The translations under genes were made by a program, and so were the position numbers. From Paenibacillus glycanilyticus NBRC 16618 (lineage in GTDB: Bacteria > Bacillota > Bacilli > Paenibacillales > Paenibacillaceae): a stretch of 60,026 nucleotides of DNA. Below the pieces are notes generated by a model. The model saw nothing but the letters and a program-made list of their open reading frames with translations. It was not told where the DNA came from and did no database searches. Where the stretch lies: assembly GCF_004000805.1 (NCBI RefSeq), contig NZ_BILY01000041.1:1-60026 (forward strand). The letters are read 5' to 3'. Below, piece by piece: positions 51,187 through 58,738 of this stretch. How positions within the stretch are numbered: position 1 is the first letter of the stretch; every line of letters starts with the position of its first letter.

Positions 51187-52115
51187 ATTCGAAGCAGGTC
51201 CACAAATACGTACAACGGTTTCTTGAAGCCACTCAATGCTCGATATTGGAGAAGTCGCCTGCTCATTTCACGGTTAAGCTTTCCCCTGCTGCCGACCGTG
51301 AGCTTACGAACCGTCCCTTCTACTGGAGCTTTGTTGACCGCACGGGCTCCGATCCGGAGACGATGACTTACCTGTTCGTAACGGACAAGGAGAAATACGA
51401 GGAGGAGCTTGCTGCCCCGCCGCCAACACCAGGCCCCGTAACAAACGCCGTGGATGCGGCTTTAAACCGCTCATTCGGATTCGTAAACAACAATATGGCC
51501 GGCGGTATCCGCACGCCAAGGGAAGATCTTTATTTCGGCTCCCGCAAGCTTGAGCAGCTGTTTGGCGCAGCCAAAAACTCCGGCAGCTACGTGAACCTGT
51601 TCCAGGAGCCGGAACGGAGGTCCAGCACTCCGTTCCAATCGACACCTTACACCGCATGGCTCGGGGTCAATATGCGTGTCGAATTCGCCTGCGACAGGAA
51701 ACGCGAGGAAATTCACAGCTACGGCGTCTCTCTCGCAACGGGACTCGTGATTGAGAATTTCTATGACCGCCTTAAAAATATGAAGCTTACGCCGCGGCTG
51801 CCATCGAATATCCATTTGACCCGCAACGGTCTTTCCCATGCCAAGGCGTTAGGCGTTATCGAAACTTCGCTTGAACGCAAGCTCAGAAATTACGACTATA
51901 CCTGGGCTTCCGATGCCGCGGCAAGGCTGGAGGAAGAGCTCGATAGGATCCGGCATTATTACGATCCGATGATCAAACACGCCGAGGAAGATGCCAAGGC
52001 AGCCATCGAGGAGCAATTCAACCAACGCCAGACCGAGATCAAATGGCAGTATGAGCCGCGGGTGACGGCTTCCGCCATTAACTGCGGTATTTTCCACTTG
52101 GAAGGCATTGAATAG
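51183..52115 (+). CDS. yqhG: YqhG family protein
   Basis: A 310-aa soluble protein. It matches the YqhG family from its opening (VHKYVQRFLEATQCSILEKS) through FYWSFVDRTGSDPETMTYLF to a long coiled-coil region (residues 240-290, LEEELDRIRHYYDPMIKHAE). Function unknown. The gene overlaps the stop of yqhH by four bases, and the two are conserved neighbours, so they probably act together. No signal peptide or membrane segment. Confidence 0.88.
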   Translation: MNSKQVHKYVQRFLEATQCSILEKSPAHFTVKLSPAADRELTNRPFYWSFVDRTGSDPETMTYLFVTDKEKYEEELAAPPPTPGPVTNAVDAALNRSFGFVNNNMAGGIRTPREDLYFGSRKLEQLFGAAKNSGSYVNLFQEPERRSSTPFQSTPYTAWLGVNMRVEFACDRKREEIHSYGVSLATGLVIENFYDRLKNMKLTPRLPSNIHLTRNGLSHAKALGVIETSLERKLRNYDYTWASDAAARLEEELDRIRHYYDPMIKHAEEDAKAAIEEQFNQRQTEIKWQYEPRVTASAINCGIFHLEGIE

Positions 52116-52267
52116 AGACAATCAGACGGCATTCGCAGCAATACGCCAAAAATAGAACAACCGATTGACGTACGCCCGCGACAGGTTCCAACAGCCTTCT
52201 GCGGGCTTGTCCAATATAATGAGACCATGTCAGAAACAGATGCAAAAGAAAGAAAGGATGTGCCAGG

Positions 52268-53158
52268 GTGAAAAAGTGGATTCGACAAACGGTTATAGCC
52301 GCATTGGTGGTGTCAACATTCCTTGTCACGGCTCAAAGCCTTCAGGCGGAATCAATGCCGTCCGTAATGGCTCAACAGGAAACGGAGCTTCAATCCGCCG
52401 TACGAGGCTGGATGGACGAGCTTGCGAAATTACCGGAGTTCAAAGCGTGGAGTCATGCCGAATTTACCGTGTCGCCTCTTGGACCCGGCACGCATAGCTG
52501 GATAGCGATTGTTAAGGATAAAGGTCAACCGGCCGGATATCTGGTTGTTCAGGCGAAGGAAAATGGCGGGTTTGCGCTTGGGGAATACGGAACGGGGGAA
52601 TACTTGTTTGACCAGACAACGCTGCATCAATCCCTTGCGCAGCTGGAGCTTCTCTCCTCTCTGCCTAATACGAACCAAGCTTTATATATTCATCCGTTAC
52701 TGGCCGTCTGGGACGTGAACGGTTCAGCGGAAAATACGTATTTGGACGGAATGAGCGGTGAATGGCTGCCCCTGCAAAAAGCAACGTTGGAGAAGACAGC
52801 CAAGGCGGAAGAAGGACTTGCCGCACGTTACGCCCTGCAAGGGAACACCTTGATTCAAAGAGCCGTGAAAAGCCGTTCTTTCGATCCGTACAGCGAAATG
52901 CCGTGGCTGACTAAGAAACCTATACCAGCTTCCGCCGAGGATACCAGCATCGTGCTCAAAGCGTTAAGCTCCAAGACGCCTCTCCGTTTTACGGTAGAAC
53001 GCTTTAATAAAGAGATGCTCTATGTATGGTCGGTAACCGGGTATCACAGCTGGGGGGATGGCAATGTCTATGCCGCTCTGGAAACGGATGAGCTCGGCAG
53101 CAGCACAAGGTACATTCCCCTCAAGCTTCTTGCCGAGCTCGGTCATTTCTATCGTTAA
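52268..53158 (+). CDS. Hypothetical secreted protein
   Basis: A 296-aa protein with a standard signal peptide (MKKWIRQTVIAALVVSTFLV, then TAQSLQAES; cleavage likely near residue 27). The mature part has mixed alpha/beta composition (GTHSWIAIVKDKGQPAGYLV, GEYGTGEYLFDQTTLHQSLA) and no motif I know. The GTG start follows AAAGGATGTGCCAGG. A TATAAT lies at about 52217. It is monocistronic and overlaps the end of yqzE by four bases in convergent orientation. Confidence 0.75.
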   Translation: MKKWIRQTVIAALVVSTFLVTAQSLQAESMPSVMAQQETELQSAVRGWMDELAKLPEFKAWSHAEFTVSPLGPGTHSWIAIVKDKGQPAGYLVVQAKENGGFALGEYGTGEYLFDQTTLHQSLAQLELLSSLPNTNQALYIHPLLAVWDVNGSAENTYLDGMSGEWLPLQKATLEKTAKAEEGLAARYALQGNTLIQRAVKSRSFDPYSEMPWLTKKPIPASAEDTSIVLKALSSKTPLRFTVERFNKEMLYVWSVTGYHSWGDGNVYAALETDELGSSTRYIPLKLLAELGHFYR

Positions 53159-53343
53159 CGTTCCGTACGGCCTTTCCACCATAGCAATACGCTTGCCCCG
53201 CCCCATCCGAACCAGCGCGACAGCCAATGCTCCCTTGCAGCCTTGGCTGTCGCTTTGGCTGCTTTTCGTTCATCCCTCGGCGTCTCGATGTAGTTCACAA
53301 ATTCCACGGTCACGTATTTAATAAGATCATGTCCATTTGCCAC
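53155..53343 (-). CDS. yqzE: YqzE family protein
   Basis: A 62-aa protein matching YqzE of Bacillus: DLIKYVTVEFVNYIETPRDE, then a basic Lys/Arg/Ala helix (RKAAKATAKAAREH) and LSRWFGWGGASVLLWWKGR. In Bacillus it lies next to the comG competence operon; no competence gene is in this window. Starts with GTG behind GAGGTGAT. Function unknown. Confidence 0.85.
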   Translation of the reverse strand: MANGHDLIKYVTVEFVNYIETPRDERKAAKATAKAAREHWLSRWFGWGGASVLLWWKGRTER

Positions 53344-53490
53344 TGCCCGATCACCTCTTCGGTTTATTTGTTACTAGAAGTTTGCCCGGATTGTCCAGAT
53401 CGTAAACATGCATGAGTTTTCCTTCAATTAGCCACGCTATCGATAGCTGCTTTACACGCAAGTCTTGGCATATTGAAGGAGGAATTCAAA

Positions 53491-54201
53491 TTGTTTGTCA
53501 TTCGGGTTACCGTTTTTGTGCTTATCGGATTGCTTAGTCTTGCACCCCAGCTGTCAGCTGCCGTTCCGGAAAACAAACAGCAAATTGCGCACGCTCCCGA
53601 GGACGGTTGGACGATGCCTTCGGCTATCGTGTTGATTGATGCCGGACATGGCGGGATTGACGGAGGCGCAACAGCCGGAAATACCTTGGAAAAGGATATA
53701 AATCTGGCCATCGCCCAAAAGCTGTACCTGCTGCTTAATAGTCAAGGCATTCCGGCCGTGCTGAATCGCACCGGTGATTATGCGCTTAGCGAAGAGAACC
53801 GGTGGCATGTGAGCAGATCTCGTCACAAGCGCGATTTGTCGCAACGCCGCCAGTTAACCGACGAGATCGAGACAACCATGCTGGTCAGCCTTCACGTGAA
53901 CTGGACCAAGGACAGATCCAAGCATGGTCCGCTTGTACTGCATCAGTCTACTGGGGAAAGCGCCCTTCTTGCTTTTTGCATACAGGACACGCTGAATAGA
54001 CAACAACAAACCGCTTTTTACCCGAGAGAAGGCAAGCCTTTTTATTTGCTGCGCAAGGTCGACCAGCCGGCCGTCATTGTAGAGATGGGCTTTATCAGCC
54101 ATGAAGGCGACCGTACGATGCTCACCGACCCACGCGAGCAGCTTCGCGTTGCCTCGGCAATCGCCTCAGGGATTCGGCAGTATAAATGGATCACCCGATA
54201 A
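53491..54201 (+). CDS. N-acetylmuramoyl-L-alanine amidase (Amidase_3, CwlD-like)
   Basis: A 236-aa exported amidase. After a signal sequence (residues 1-25, VIRVTVFVLIGLLSLAPQLS) comes the Amidase_3 domain: VLIDAGHGGIDGGATAGNTL (zinc His), EKDINLAIAQKL (zinc Glu), SLHVNW (zinc His) and VIVEMGFISHEGDR (catalytic Glu). It cleaves the bond between muramic acid and the stem peptide. Length and lack of repeats resemble sporulation amidase CwlD. The TTG at 53491 is 8 nt after GAAGGAGG. Its end overlaps the convergent deacetylase gene by 36 bp. Confidence 0.92.
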   Translation: MFVIRVTVFVLIGLLSLAPQLSAAVPENKQQIAHAPEDGWTMPSAIVLIDAGHGGIDGGATAGNTLEKDINLAIAQKLYLLLNSQGIPAVLNRTGDYALSEENRWHVSRSRHKRDLSQRRQLTDEIETTMLVSLHVNWTKDRSKHGPLVLHQSTGESALLAFCIQDTLNRQQQTAFYPREGKPFYLLRKVDQPAVIVEMGFISHEGDRTMLTDPREQLRVASAIASGIRQYKWITR

Positions 54202-54993
54202 CGAAGGAACCAGATCCGACAGCTTGACGAATTGAACTTGGCCGTCTGATTGCATCCCTGGAATGGATGCCTTAAGGACGGCTGCCGTTTTTTTGCCCGG
54301 AGGCCCAACATGGCCGATAACGATGCAAGTAGCATGGGATTCCAGATGCTTCTTCGCAATCGTCATTTGTTTCGATACATGCTGCTCCGTATAGACGTCA
54401 TCAAGAAATACGTTGTTTGCGAGTGCCGGTACGCCAAGCTCCTCCGTTACTTTGGGTACAACCGTTTTGAAAGTCGTACGGCTGTCGAGGAAAAATAATC
54501 CCCGTTCCTTGCAGACCGAAAGGACGATACGCATAATCCGTTCGTCAGCCGTAATTTTGGAGCCCATGTGATTGTTCATGCCTACCGCATACGGAACGTT
54601 ATCAATGGCATCCTCTACCCGCTTCTTAATTTCGGCATCGCTGAGATCAGCGGTAATTGCCCCTGGACCCAGCCAATTTTTTTGCCCTTTATTAGGCTCC
54701 ATCGGCATATGCACAATAACATCGTGTCCAAGGCGATGCGCTTCTTCGGCATCCTTCTTGGTGGTTGGCATAAACGGCATAATCGCTACCGTAAATTTAA
54801 CGGGCAGCTGCAGCATCTCTTCCGTGCCGTTCATTCCGTTGCCGAAATCATCGATTACAATCGCAAACTGTCTTGCCGACTTCGCTTGTTCTTCCTCTGC
54901 GGCCATCGCTTGTCCCGCGCCTGCCGGCATGAATAACACGAGTGCAATGATCCAAATGACAGCTGCTCTTTTTCGTTTGTTCACGTCATACAC
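54166..54993 (-). CDS. Divergent polysaccharide deacetylase family protein (YibQ-like)
   Basis: A 275-aa exported protein with signal sequence (residues 8-32, VIWIIALVLFMPAGAGQAMA). The domain is a divergent NodB-like barrel: RQFAIVIDDFGNGMNGTEEM with the Asp pair, VTVHMPMEP-type segment (DVIVHMPMEPNKGQKNW), NNHMGSKIT and LFFLDSRTT. The family is widespread, and deacetylation of a wall or surface glycan is likely but not shown. It is convergent with the amidase gene, both acting at the cell wall. Confidence 0.9.
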   Translation of the reverse strand: MYDVNKRKRAAVIWIIALVLFMPAGAGQAMAAEEEQAKSARQFAIVIDDFGNGMNGTEEMLQLPVKFTVAIMPFMPTTKKDAEEAHRLGHDVIVHMPMEPNKGQKNWLGPGAITADLSDAEIKKRVEDAIDNVPYAVGMNNHMGSKITADERIMRIVLSVCKERGLFFLDSRTTFKTVVPKVTEELGVPALANNVFLDDVYTEQHVSKQMTIAKKHLESHATCIVIGHVGPPGKKTAAVLKASIPGMQSDGQVQFVKLSDLVPSLSGDPFILPNP

Positions 54994-55069
54994 CCTTTCC
55001 CTTTTATCCCCTTCATTGTTTGTCCAACGGAGGAAAAATATGCTGAATTTTGCAACTTTATTGGATGGG

Positions 55070-55099
55070 TTGACGAATGAAACCCGTACATGCTACCAT
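55070..55099 (+). promoter_or_regulatory. Promoter of the first tRNA-Leu gene
   Basis: TTGACG (55070-55075), 18-bp spacer, TACCAT (55094-55099), 19 bp upstream of the tRNA. Confidence 0.5.
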
Positions 55100-55118
55100 A
55101 AGGGACGTAATAAGGCAT

Positions 55119-55205
55119 GCGGTCGTGGCGGAATTGGCAGACGCGCTAGATTCAGGTTCTAGTGGTGTAACAGCCGTGGAGGTTCGAGTCCTCTCGACCG
55201 CACCA
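55119..55205 (+). tRNA. tRNA-Leu (anticodon CAG), copy 1
   Basis: An 87-nt class II tRNA: acceptor stem GCGGTCG / CGACCGC, D arm with AATTGGCAGACGC, anticodon stem CTAGA / TCTAG around loop TTCAGGT (anticodon CAG, reads CUG), a long variable arm, GGTTCGAGTCC T arm and encoded CCA. Confidence 0.97.
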
Positions 55206-55214
55206 TGCATAAAG

Positions 55215-55245
55215 GGTTCCAGCGCATGAGCTGGAGCCTTTTTCT
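55215..55245 (+). terminator. Terminator after tRNA-Leu copy 1
   Basis: GGTTCCAGC / GCTGGAGCC stem followed by TTTTTCTTTT. Confidence 0.85.
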
Positions 55246-55274
55246 TTTGTCTTAACTATTTCTTAATAAACAGC

Positions 55275-55304
55275 TTGACTCTTCTCTTTACTTAATGGTA
55301 TGAT
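55275..55304 (+). promoter_or_regulatory. Promoter of the second tRNA-Leu gene
   Basis: TTGACT (55275-55280), 18-bp spacer, TATGAT (55299-55304), 23 bp before the tRNA. Confidence 0.65.
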
Positions 55305-55327
55305 ATCTTTCGTTGGCAACAACATTT

Positions 55328-55414
55328 GCGGTCGTGGCGGAATTGGCAGACGCGCTAGATTCAGGTTCTAGTGGTGTAACAGCCGTGGAGGTTCGAGTCC
55401 TCTCGACCGCACCA
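55328..55414 (+). tRNA. tRNA-Leu (anticodon CAG), copy 2
   Basis: Identical over all 87 nt to the copy at 55119-55205, including the encoded CCA. The flanks differ, so the two are separate transcription units. Confidence 0.97.
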
Positions 55415-55427
55415 TACATAAACAGTC

Positions 55428-55472
55428 AAAGGTTTTGGTTAGTCTAGCGATAGACAACCAAAACCTTTTTTG
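55428..55472 (+). terminator. Terminator after tRNA-Leu copy 2
   Basis: AAAGGTTTTGGTT-AGTCTA / TAGAC-AACCAAAACCTTTT stem ending in TTTTTTG. Confidence 0.88.
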
Positions 55473-55486
55473 TATACCTCGACGCA

Positions 55487-55524
55487 ATAAAAGCAGGAAA
55501 CCCTGCGTACCAGAGTTTCCTGCT
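55487..55524 (-). terminator. Terminator of the xpt region operon
   Basis: AGCAGGAAAC-CTG / CAG-GTTTCCTGCT stem followed by TTTATTG on the minus strand, 15 bp after the stop at 55539. Confidence 0.82.
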
Positions 55525-55538
55525 GTATGCTGTACTTG

Positions 55539-55751
55539 CTATTCTGCAGAACCGCGTTCGCTTGAGGCAAGCTCAAAGCGGTAATTGCGGCTCAGCTTGA
55601 CGACCCGTCTGTTGTGACGACGGATGACAACCGATGCGTCATCCCAAGCAACAACGATTCCAATCACGTCGTTTACTTCCATCTCGTCCCGAACGACACG
55701 GATCTTCTCGCCGCTTTGGCGAAACTGATCCAACTGCTCTTCACTAATCAC
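55539..55751 (-). CDS. Small hypothetical protein with SH3/KOW-like fold
   Basis: A 70-aa protein with a helical start (MISEEQLDQFRQSGEKIRVV) and a five-strand-like core (DVIGIVVAWDDASVVIRRHN, then RRVVKLSRNYRFE) that resembles small SH3 or KOW barrels. Many Arg residues around the barrel hint at nucleic-acid binding, which is inference. It lies 20 bp after the gene at 55772 and ends at its own terminator. No family name is known to me. Confidence 0.65.
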   Translation of the reverse strand: MISEEQLDQFRQSGEKIRVVRDEMEVNDVIGIVVAWDDASVVIRRHNRRVVKLSRNYRFELASSERGSAE

Positions 55752-55771
55752 CGCTTATACCTCCGTGCGGA

Positions 55772-56086
55772 CTAACCGACATGCTCCTTGGAATCATTGG
55801 TTTCATACCATTCATCAAGCACTCTTGAAGACATGACGCGCTTTGCGATATATTCTGCCTGACGTTCCGTGAATTGACCTTTCCATTCCTCACCGAGCTC
55901 TTCGCAAAGCTTCACAATCGTAAGAAGCTCCGACCATGCAACATAACGCTTGTACCAGAAAAATTGCGGATGCTCAATCATATAAGGATACAAATCATCA
56001 AATTCCGTATGCTTGCAATCTAACGCGCGTTCGAAGTGAACTTTCGCGTCACCCAGTTTCGCAGTCAAAAATTCAGAAGTTATCAT
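55772..56086 (-). CDS. Small hypothetical cytoplasmic protein
   Basis: A 104-aa all-helical, Trp/Tyr-rich protein (MIEHPQFFWYKRYVAWSELL, then EELGEEWKGQFTERQAEYIA). No signal peptide, membrane helix or known motif. GAGGCAGCGGC lies before the ATG. It lies 40 bp after xpt and 20 bp before the 70-aa gene, so the three may form one operon. Confidence 0.65.
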   Translation of the reverse strand: MITSEFLTAKLGDAKVHFERALDCKHTEFDDLYPYMIEHPQFFWYKRYVAWSELLTIVKLCEELGEEWKGQFTERQAEYIAKRVMSSRVLDEWYETNDSKEHVG

Positions 56087-56126
56087 TGCCGCTGCCTCCC
56101 CTCGGTTCCTTCACCCTCATTATAAC

Positions 56127-56696
56127 TTAGTCGAACTGAATTTGCCCGTTTTTCAAAGAAGTAACATTTACTAGCGACTCAACCCGTACACCTTGCTCGC
56201 GAAGCGTTCTTGAACCGGCCTGGAACGATTTCTCGAGAACAATCCCCATGCCCACCAGCTCTGCGCCGGATCTCTCAATGATCTTGATCAGTCCGCGGGC
56301 TGCATCGCCGTTAGCGATAATATCGTCGATGAAGAGCACTTTATCTTCAGCCGACAAAAACTGCTTCGACACCATAATATCGGTCACCATCCCTTTTGTA
56401 AAGGACGGAACACGCTCCGAATAAGCATCCGGATCCGCGATTAAAGTTTTCTTGCGACGTGCAAATACAAGTGGTACTCCTAGTACGTACGCCGTAGCAT
56501 AAGCAACGGGAATACCAGAGGATTCGATCGTAACAACTTTCGTAATTTTCTCGTCAGCAAACCGTTTTGCGAATTCATGTCCCATTTCCATCGTAAGAGC
56601 AGGATCGACCTGGTGGTTAAGTATAGAATCCAGCCGCAACACATCGCTTGAAAGTACCGATGCTTGCTCTAAAATTCGTTCTTTTAAAATATCCAT
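56127..56696 (-). CDS. xpt: Xanthine phosphoribosyltransferase
   Basis: A 189-aa salvage enzyme converting xanthine and PRPP to XMP. The family opening MDILKERILEQASVLSSDVL, substrate loop IESSGIPVAYATAYVLGVPL, the flexible loop SERVPSFTKG and the PRPP motif VLFIDDIIANGDAARGL are all present. The ATG at 56696 is 8 nt after GGAGGG; an ATG two codons upstream is too close to it. Unlike in B. subtilis, no purine riboswitch is seen in the short leader (56703-56800). Confidence 0.94.
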   Translation of the reverse strand: MDILKERILEQASVLSSDVLRLDSILNHQVDPALTMEMGHEFAKRFADEKITKVVTIESSGIPVAYATAYVLGVPLVFARRKKTLIADPDAYSERVPSFTKGMVTDIMVSKQFLSAEDKVLFIDDIIANGDAARGLIKIIERSGAELVGMGIVLEKSFQAGSRTLREQGVRVESLVNVTSLKNGQIQFD

Positions 56697-56906
56697 CGTC
56701 ATTTCCCTCCACCAAAATCTCTTTTCGATAACTTACCATAGGATAGGCAAACAACGCAACCCGGCTCTTTCAAATTTTTTATCGAAGCAGGAGAGGAATC
56801 ATTTTATATAGAAGAGATATATAATCCAAAGCAACTTCTTCCAGATATGGACGTAAATAAAGAGAAGATTTCAGCACAAAAAGCGACCCAAAAGGAGCGC
56901 AATCGC

Positions 56907-57611
56907 ATGAACAAGACAAAGAGAACCTACCATGCAGCAAAATGGACGGCTGTTATGGCCCTTTCCCTTATAGCGGCAACAGGCTGTTCGAACGCGTTGA
57001 ACTCGGAAGCCCCTTCAAGCGTGCAGCTGGCCGAGCATTCATCGGATACTTACCCAACGGGCGACAGTCCGCAGAAAACCTACTCCCAAGGGCAGGATAG
57101 CGGGAGTTACGGCAAGGAGCCTGCAGCAAGCGGCGCAAATGCGTCCGGCGGAGATATGAGCGCGGAATCCTCCGGCAAAAACACATCCCCGTCCGGCACT
57201 GGCACGGCAAGCAAACAGCAGCAATGGGATGCTTCCCACCCGATCATGCTCGGGCTTCGGATCGGCGATTCCAATACGAAAGTATCCGAGCGCTATGGCA
57301 AAGCAAATGACGTATACAGCCTGAAGGACGACTCGGAGACGATAGAGGTTCACGAATACAAAGGTTTTGCCGTAGGGATCAACGAAGACAAAGCGATCCA
57401 GTACATAGAGGTTTACGATAAGTCGATTGTAACCGGGCTCAGCGGCGTTCGCGTCGAGGACAAAACGGAAACCGTGCTTAAAGCGCTTGGCAAACCAACT
57501 TCCCAGAACAGCTACATCATTACTTACCAAGGAAAAGACTCGCTGCTCAAATTTGATCTGGATCCGGATCACAACAAAATCGTTTCGATCAAGCTGTTAG
57601 CCGGAGCTTAA
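56907..57611 (+). CDS. Hypothetical lipoprotein
   Basis: A 234-aa lipoprotein: signal with lipobox IAATGC (cysteine 27), a Ser/Gly/Thr-rich disordered linker to about residue 108, then a compact C-terminal domain starting PIMLGLRIGDSNTKVSERYG with two similar halves (KVSERYGKANDVYSLKDD and TVLKALGKPTSQNSYIITYQ). The repeated GKP/GKA turn resembles DUF4309 or SmpA-like domains. The ATG at 56907 follows AAAAGGAG. Function unknown; it should sit on the outer face of the membrane. Confidence 0.78.
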   Translation: MNKTKRTYHAAKWTAVMALSLIAATGCSNALNSEAPSSVQLAEHSSDTYPTGDSPQKTYSQGQDSGSYGKEPAASGANASGGDMSAESSGKNTSPSGTGTASKQQQWDASHPIMLGLRIGDSNTKVSERYGKANDVYSLKDDSETIEVHEYKGFAVGINEDKAIQYIEVYDKSIVTGLSGVRVEDKTETVLKALGKPTSQNSYIITYQGKDSLLKFDLDPDHNKIVSIKLLAGA

Positions 57612-57700
57612 CCGGACCGCTTATCCGGAAGTTGCTGTCATGCCCGTCCCTCTTTGGACATACCTTCTTATATAGAAGGTTATTTTCGGGAGGACATGCC

Positions 57701-58738
57701 ATGGTAAAGCGTACGGGTAAGGCTCTTCAAATCGCATCCACTTATATCGGTACGATTGTAGGCGCCGGTTTCGCGACTGGACAAGAGATCTTGCAGTTTT
57801 TCACCCGCTTCGGCTATTGGGGTACACTGACGATCGCTGTCGCGACGGTGCTATTTATATGGCTGGGCGGCAAGATGATGCTGATTGCCAGCGAGATCGG
57901 GGCAAAGTCCTACGAGGATCTGAACATTGCATTGTTTGGCGATAAGTACGGGAAATGGATCAGCCATTTCATGCTGGTTGTGCTGCTTGGCGTAACCGCC
58001 GTGATGCTTGCCGGTGCGGGCACCATCTTTTACGAGAATTGGAATGTCTCTTATCAAACGGGATTACTCGTCACCATCGCCGCATGTTACTTCCTGCTTC
58101 GCAAAGGCATGAAAGCGATTCTGACGGTTAATGCGATTGTAGTGCCGGTTATGCTGCTCTTCACCGCGTTAATTATGCTGGATACGTTCCAAACGCCCGA
58201 AGCCGACAGGTTCATAACGATTGCAACGGACCATTCGGTATGGGCGGCATGGGCTTCCCCATTCCTGTATACCGCCTTTAACCTGTCGATGGCGCAAGCC
58301 GTGCTTGTCCCGCTTGGCTCGGAGATTAAAGACCGTAAAACCATTGTACTGGGCTCATGGATTGGCGGAATCGGAATCGGCATTATGCTGCTCGCCGGAC
58401 ATATTGCGTTATCCGTCCATATGCCCGGCATCCAGCAGTTTGCCATCCCGATGGGAGGCATCGCCAAGCAGCTTGGCCATATCGTGCAATATATTTATAT
58501 TTTCCTCATATTCGCCGAGATCTTTACGACGCTTATTGCCGACATTTACGGTCTGACTCTCCAGCTCCAGGAACGGCTGAAATGGTCCCGTCCGTTCATA
58601 ACTTTGGGCATTCTCGCTTTCTGCTATTTTGCGAGCCAAATCGGCTTTGGCCCGCTGCTGTCGACGCTTTATCCGATTTTTGGCCTTATCAGCTTAGGCT
58701 GGCTATACCTGGTCATCCGACGAAGGATGGCTCACTAA
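57701..58738 (+). CDS. ykvI: YkvI-like membrane transporter (APC superfamily)
   Basis: A 345-aa protein with about ten membrane helices. The first helix begins IASTYIGTIVGAGFATGQEI with the unwound GAGFATGQE motif typical of the YkvI/COG3949 family, related to amino-acid transporters with the LeuT fold. LYTAFNLSMAQAVLVPLGSE is its helix-6 counterpart. GGGAGG precedes the ATG at 57701. The substrate is unknown. Its end overlaps the convergent YhaN-like gene by 36 bp. Confidence 0.85.
   Translation: MVKRTGKALQIASTYIGTIVGAGFATGQEILQFFTRFGYWGTLTIAVATVLFIWLGGKMMLIASEIGAKSYEDLNIALFGDKYGKWISHFMLVVLLGVTAVMLAGAGTIFYENWNVSYQTGLLVTIAACYFLLRKGMKAILTVNAIVVPVMLLFTALIMLDTFQTPEADRFITIATDHSVWAAWASPFLYTAFNLSMAQAVLVPLGSEIKDRKTIVLGSWIGGIGIGIMLLAGHIALSVHMPGIQQFAIPMGGIAKQLGHIVQYIYIFLIFAEIFTTLIADIYGLTLQLQERLKWSRPFITLGILAFCYFASQIGFGPLLSTLYPIFGLISLGWLYLVIRRRMAH

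Noticed and set aside
55042..55161. 40-codon plus-strand frame with an AGGAGG site before it
   Set aside because: It runs into the first tRNA-Leu gene; the AGGAGG is probably chance.
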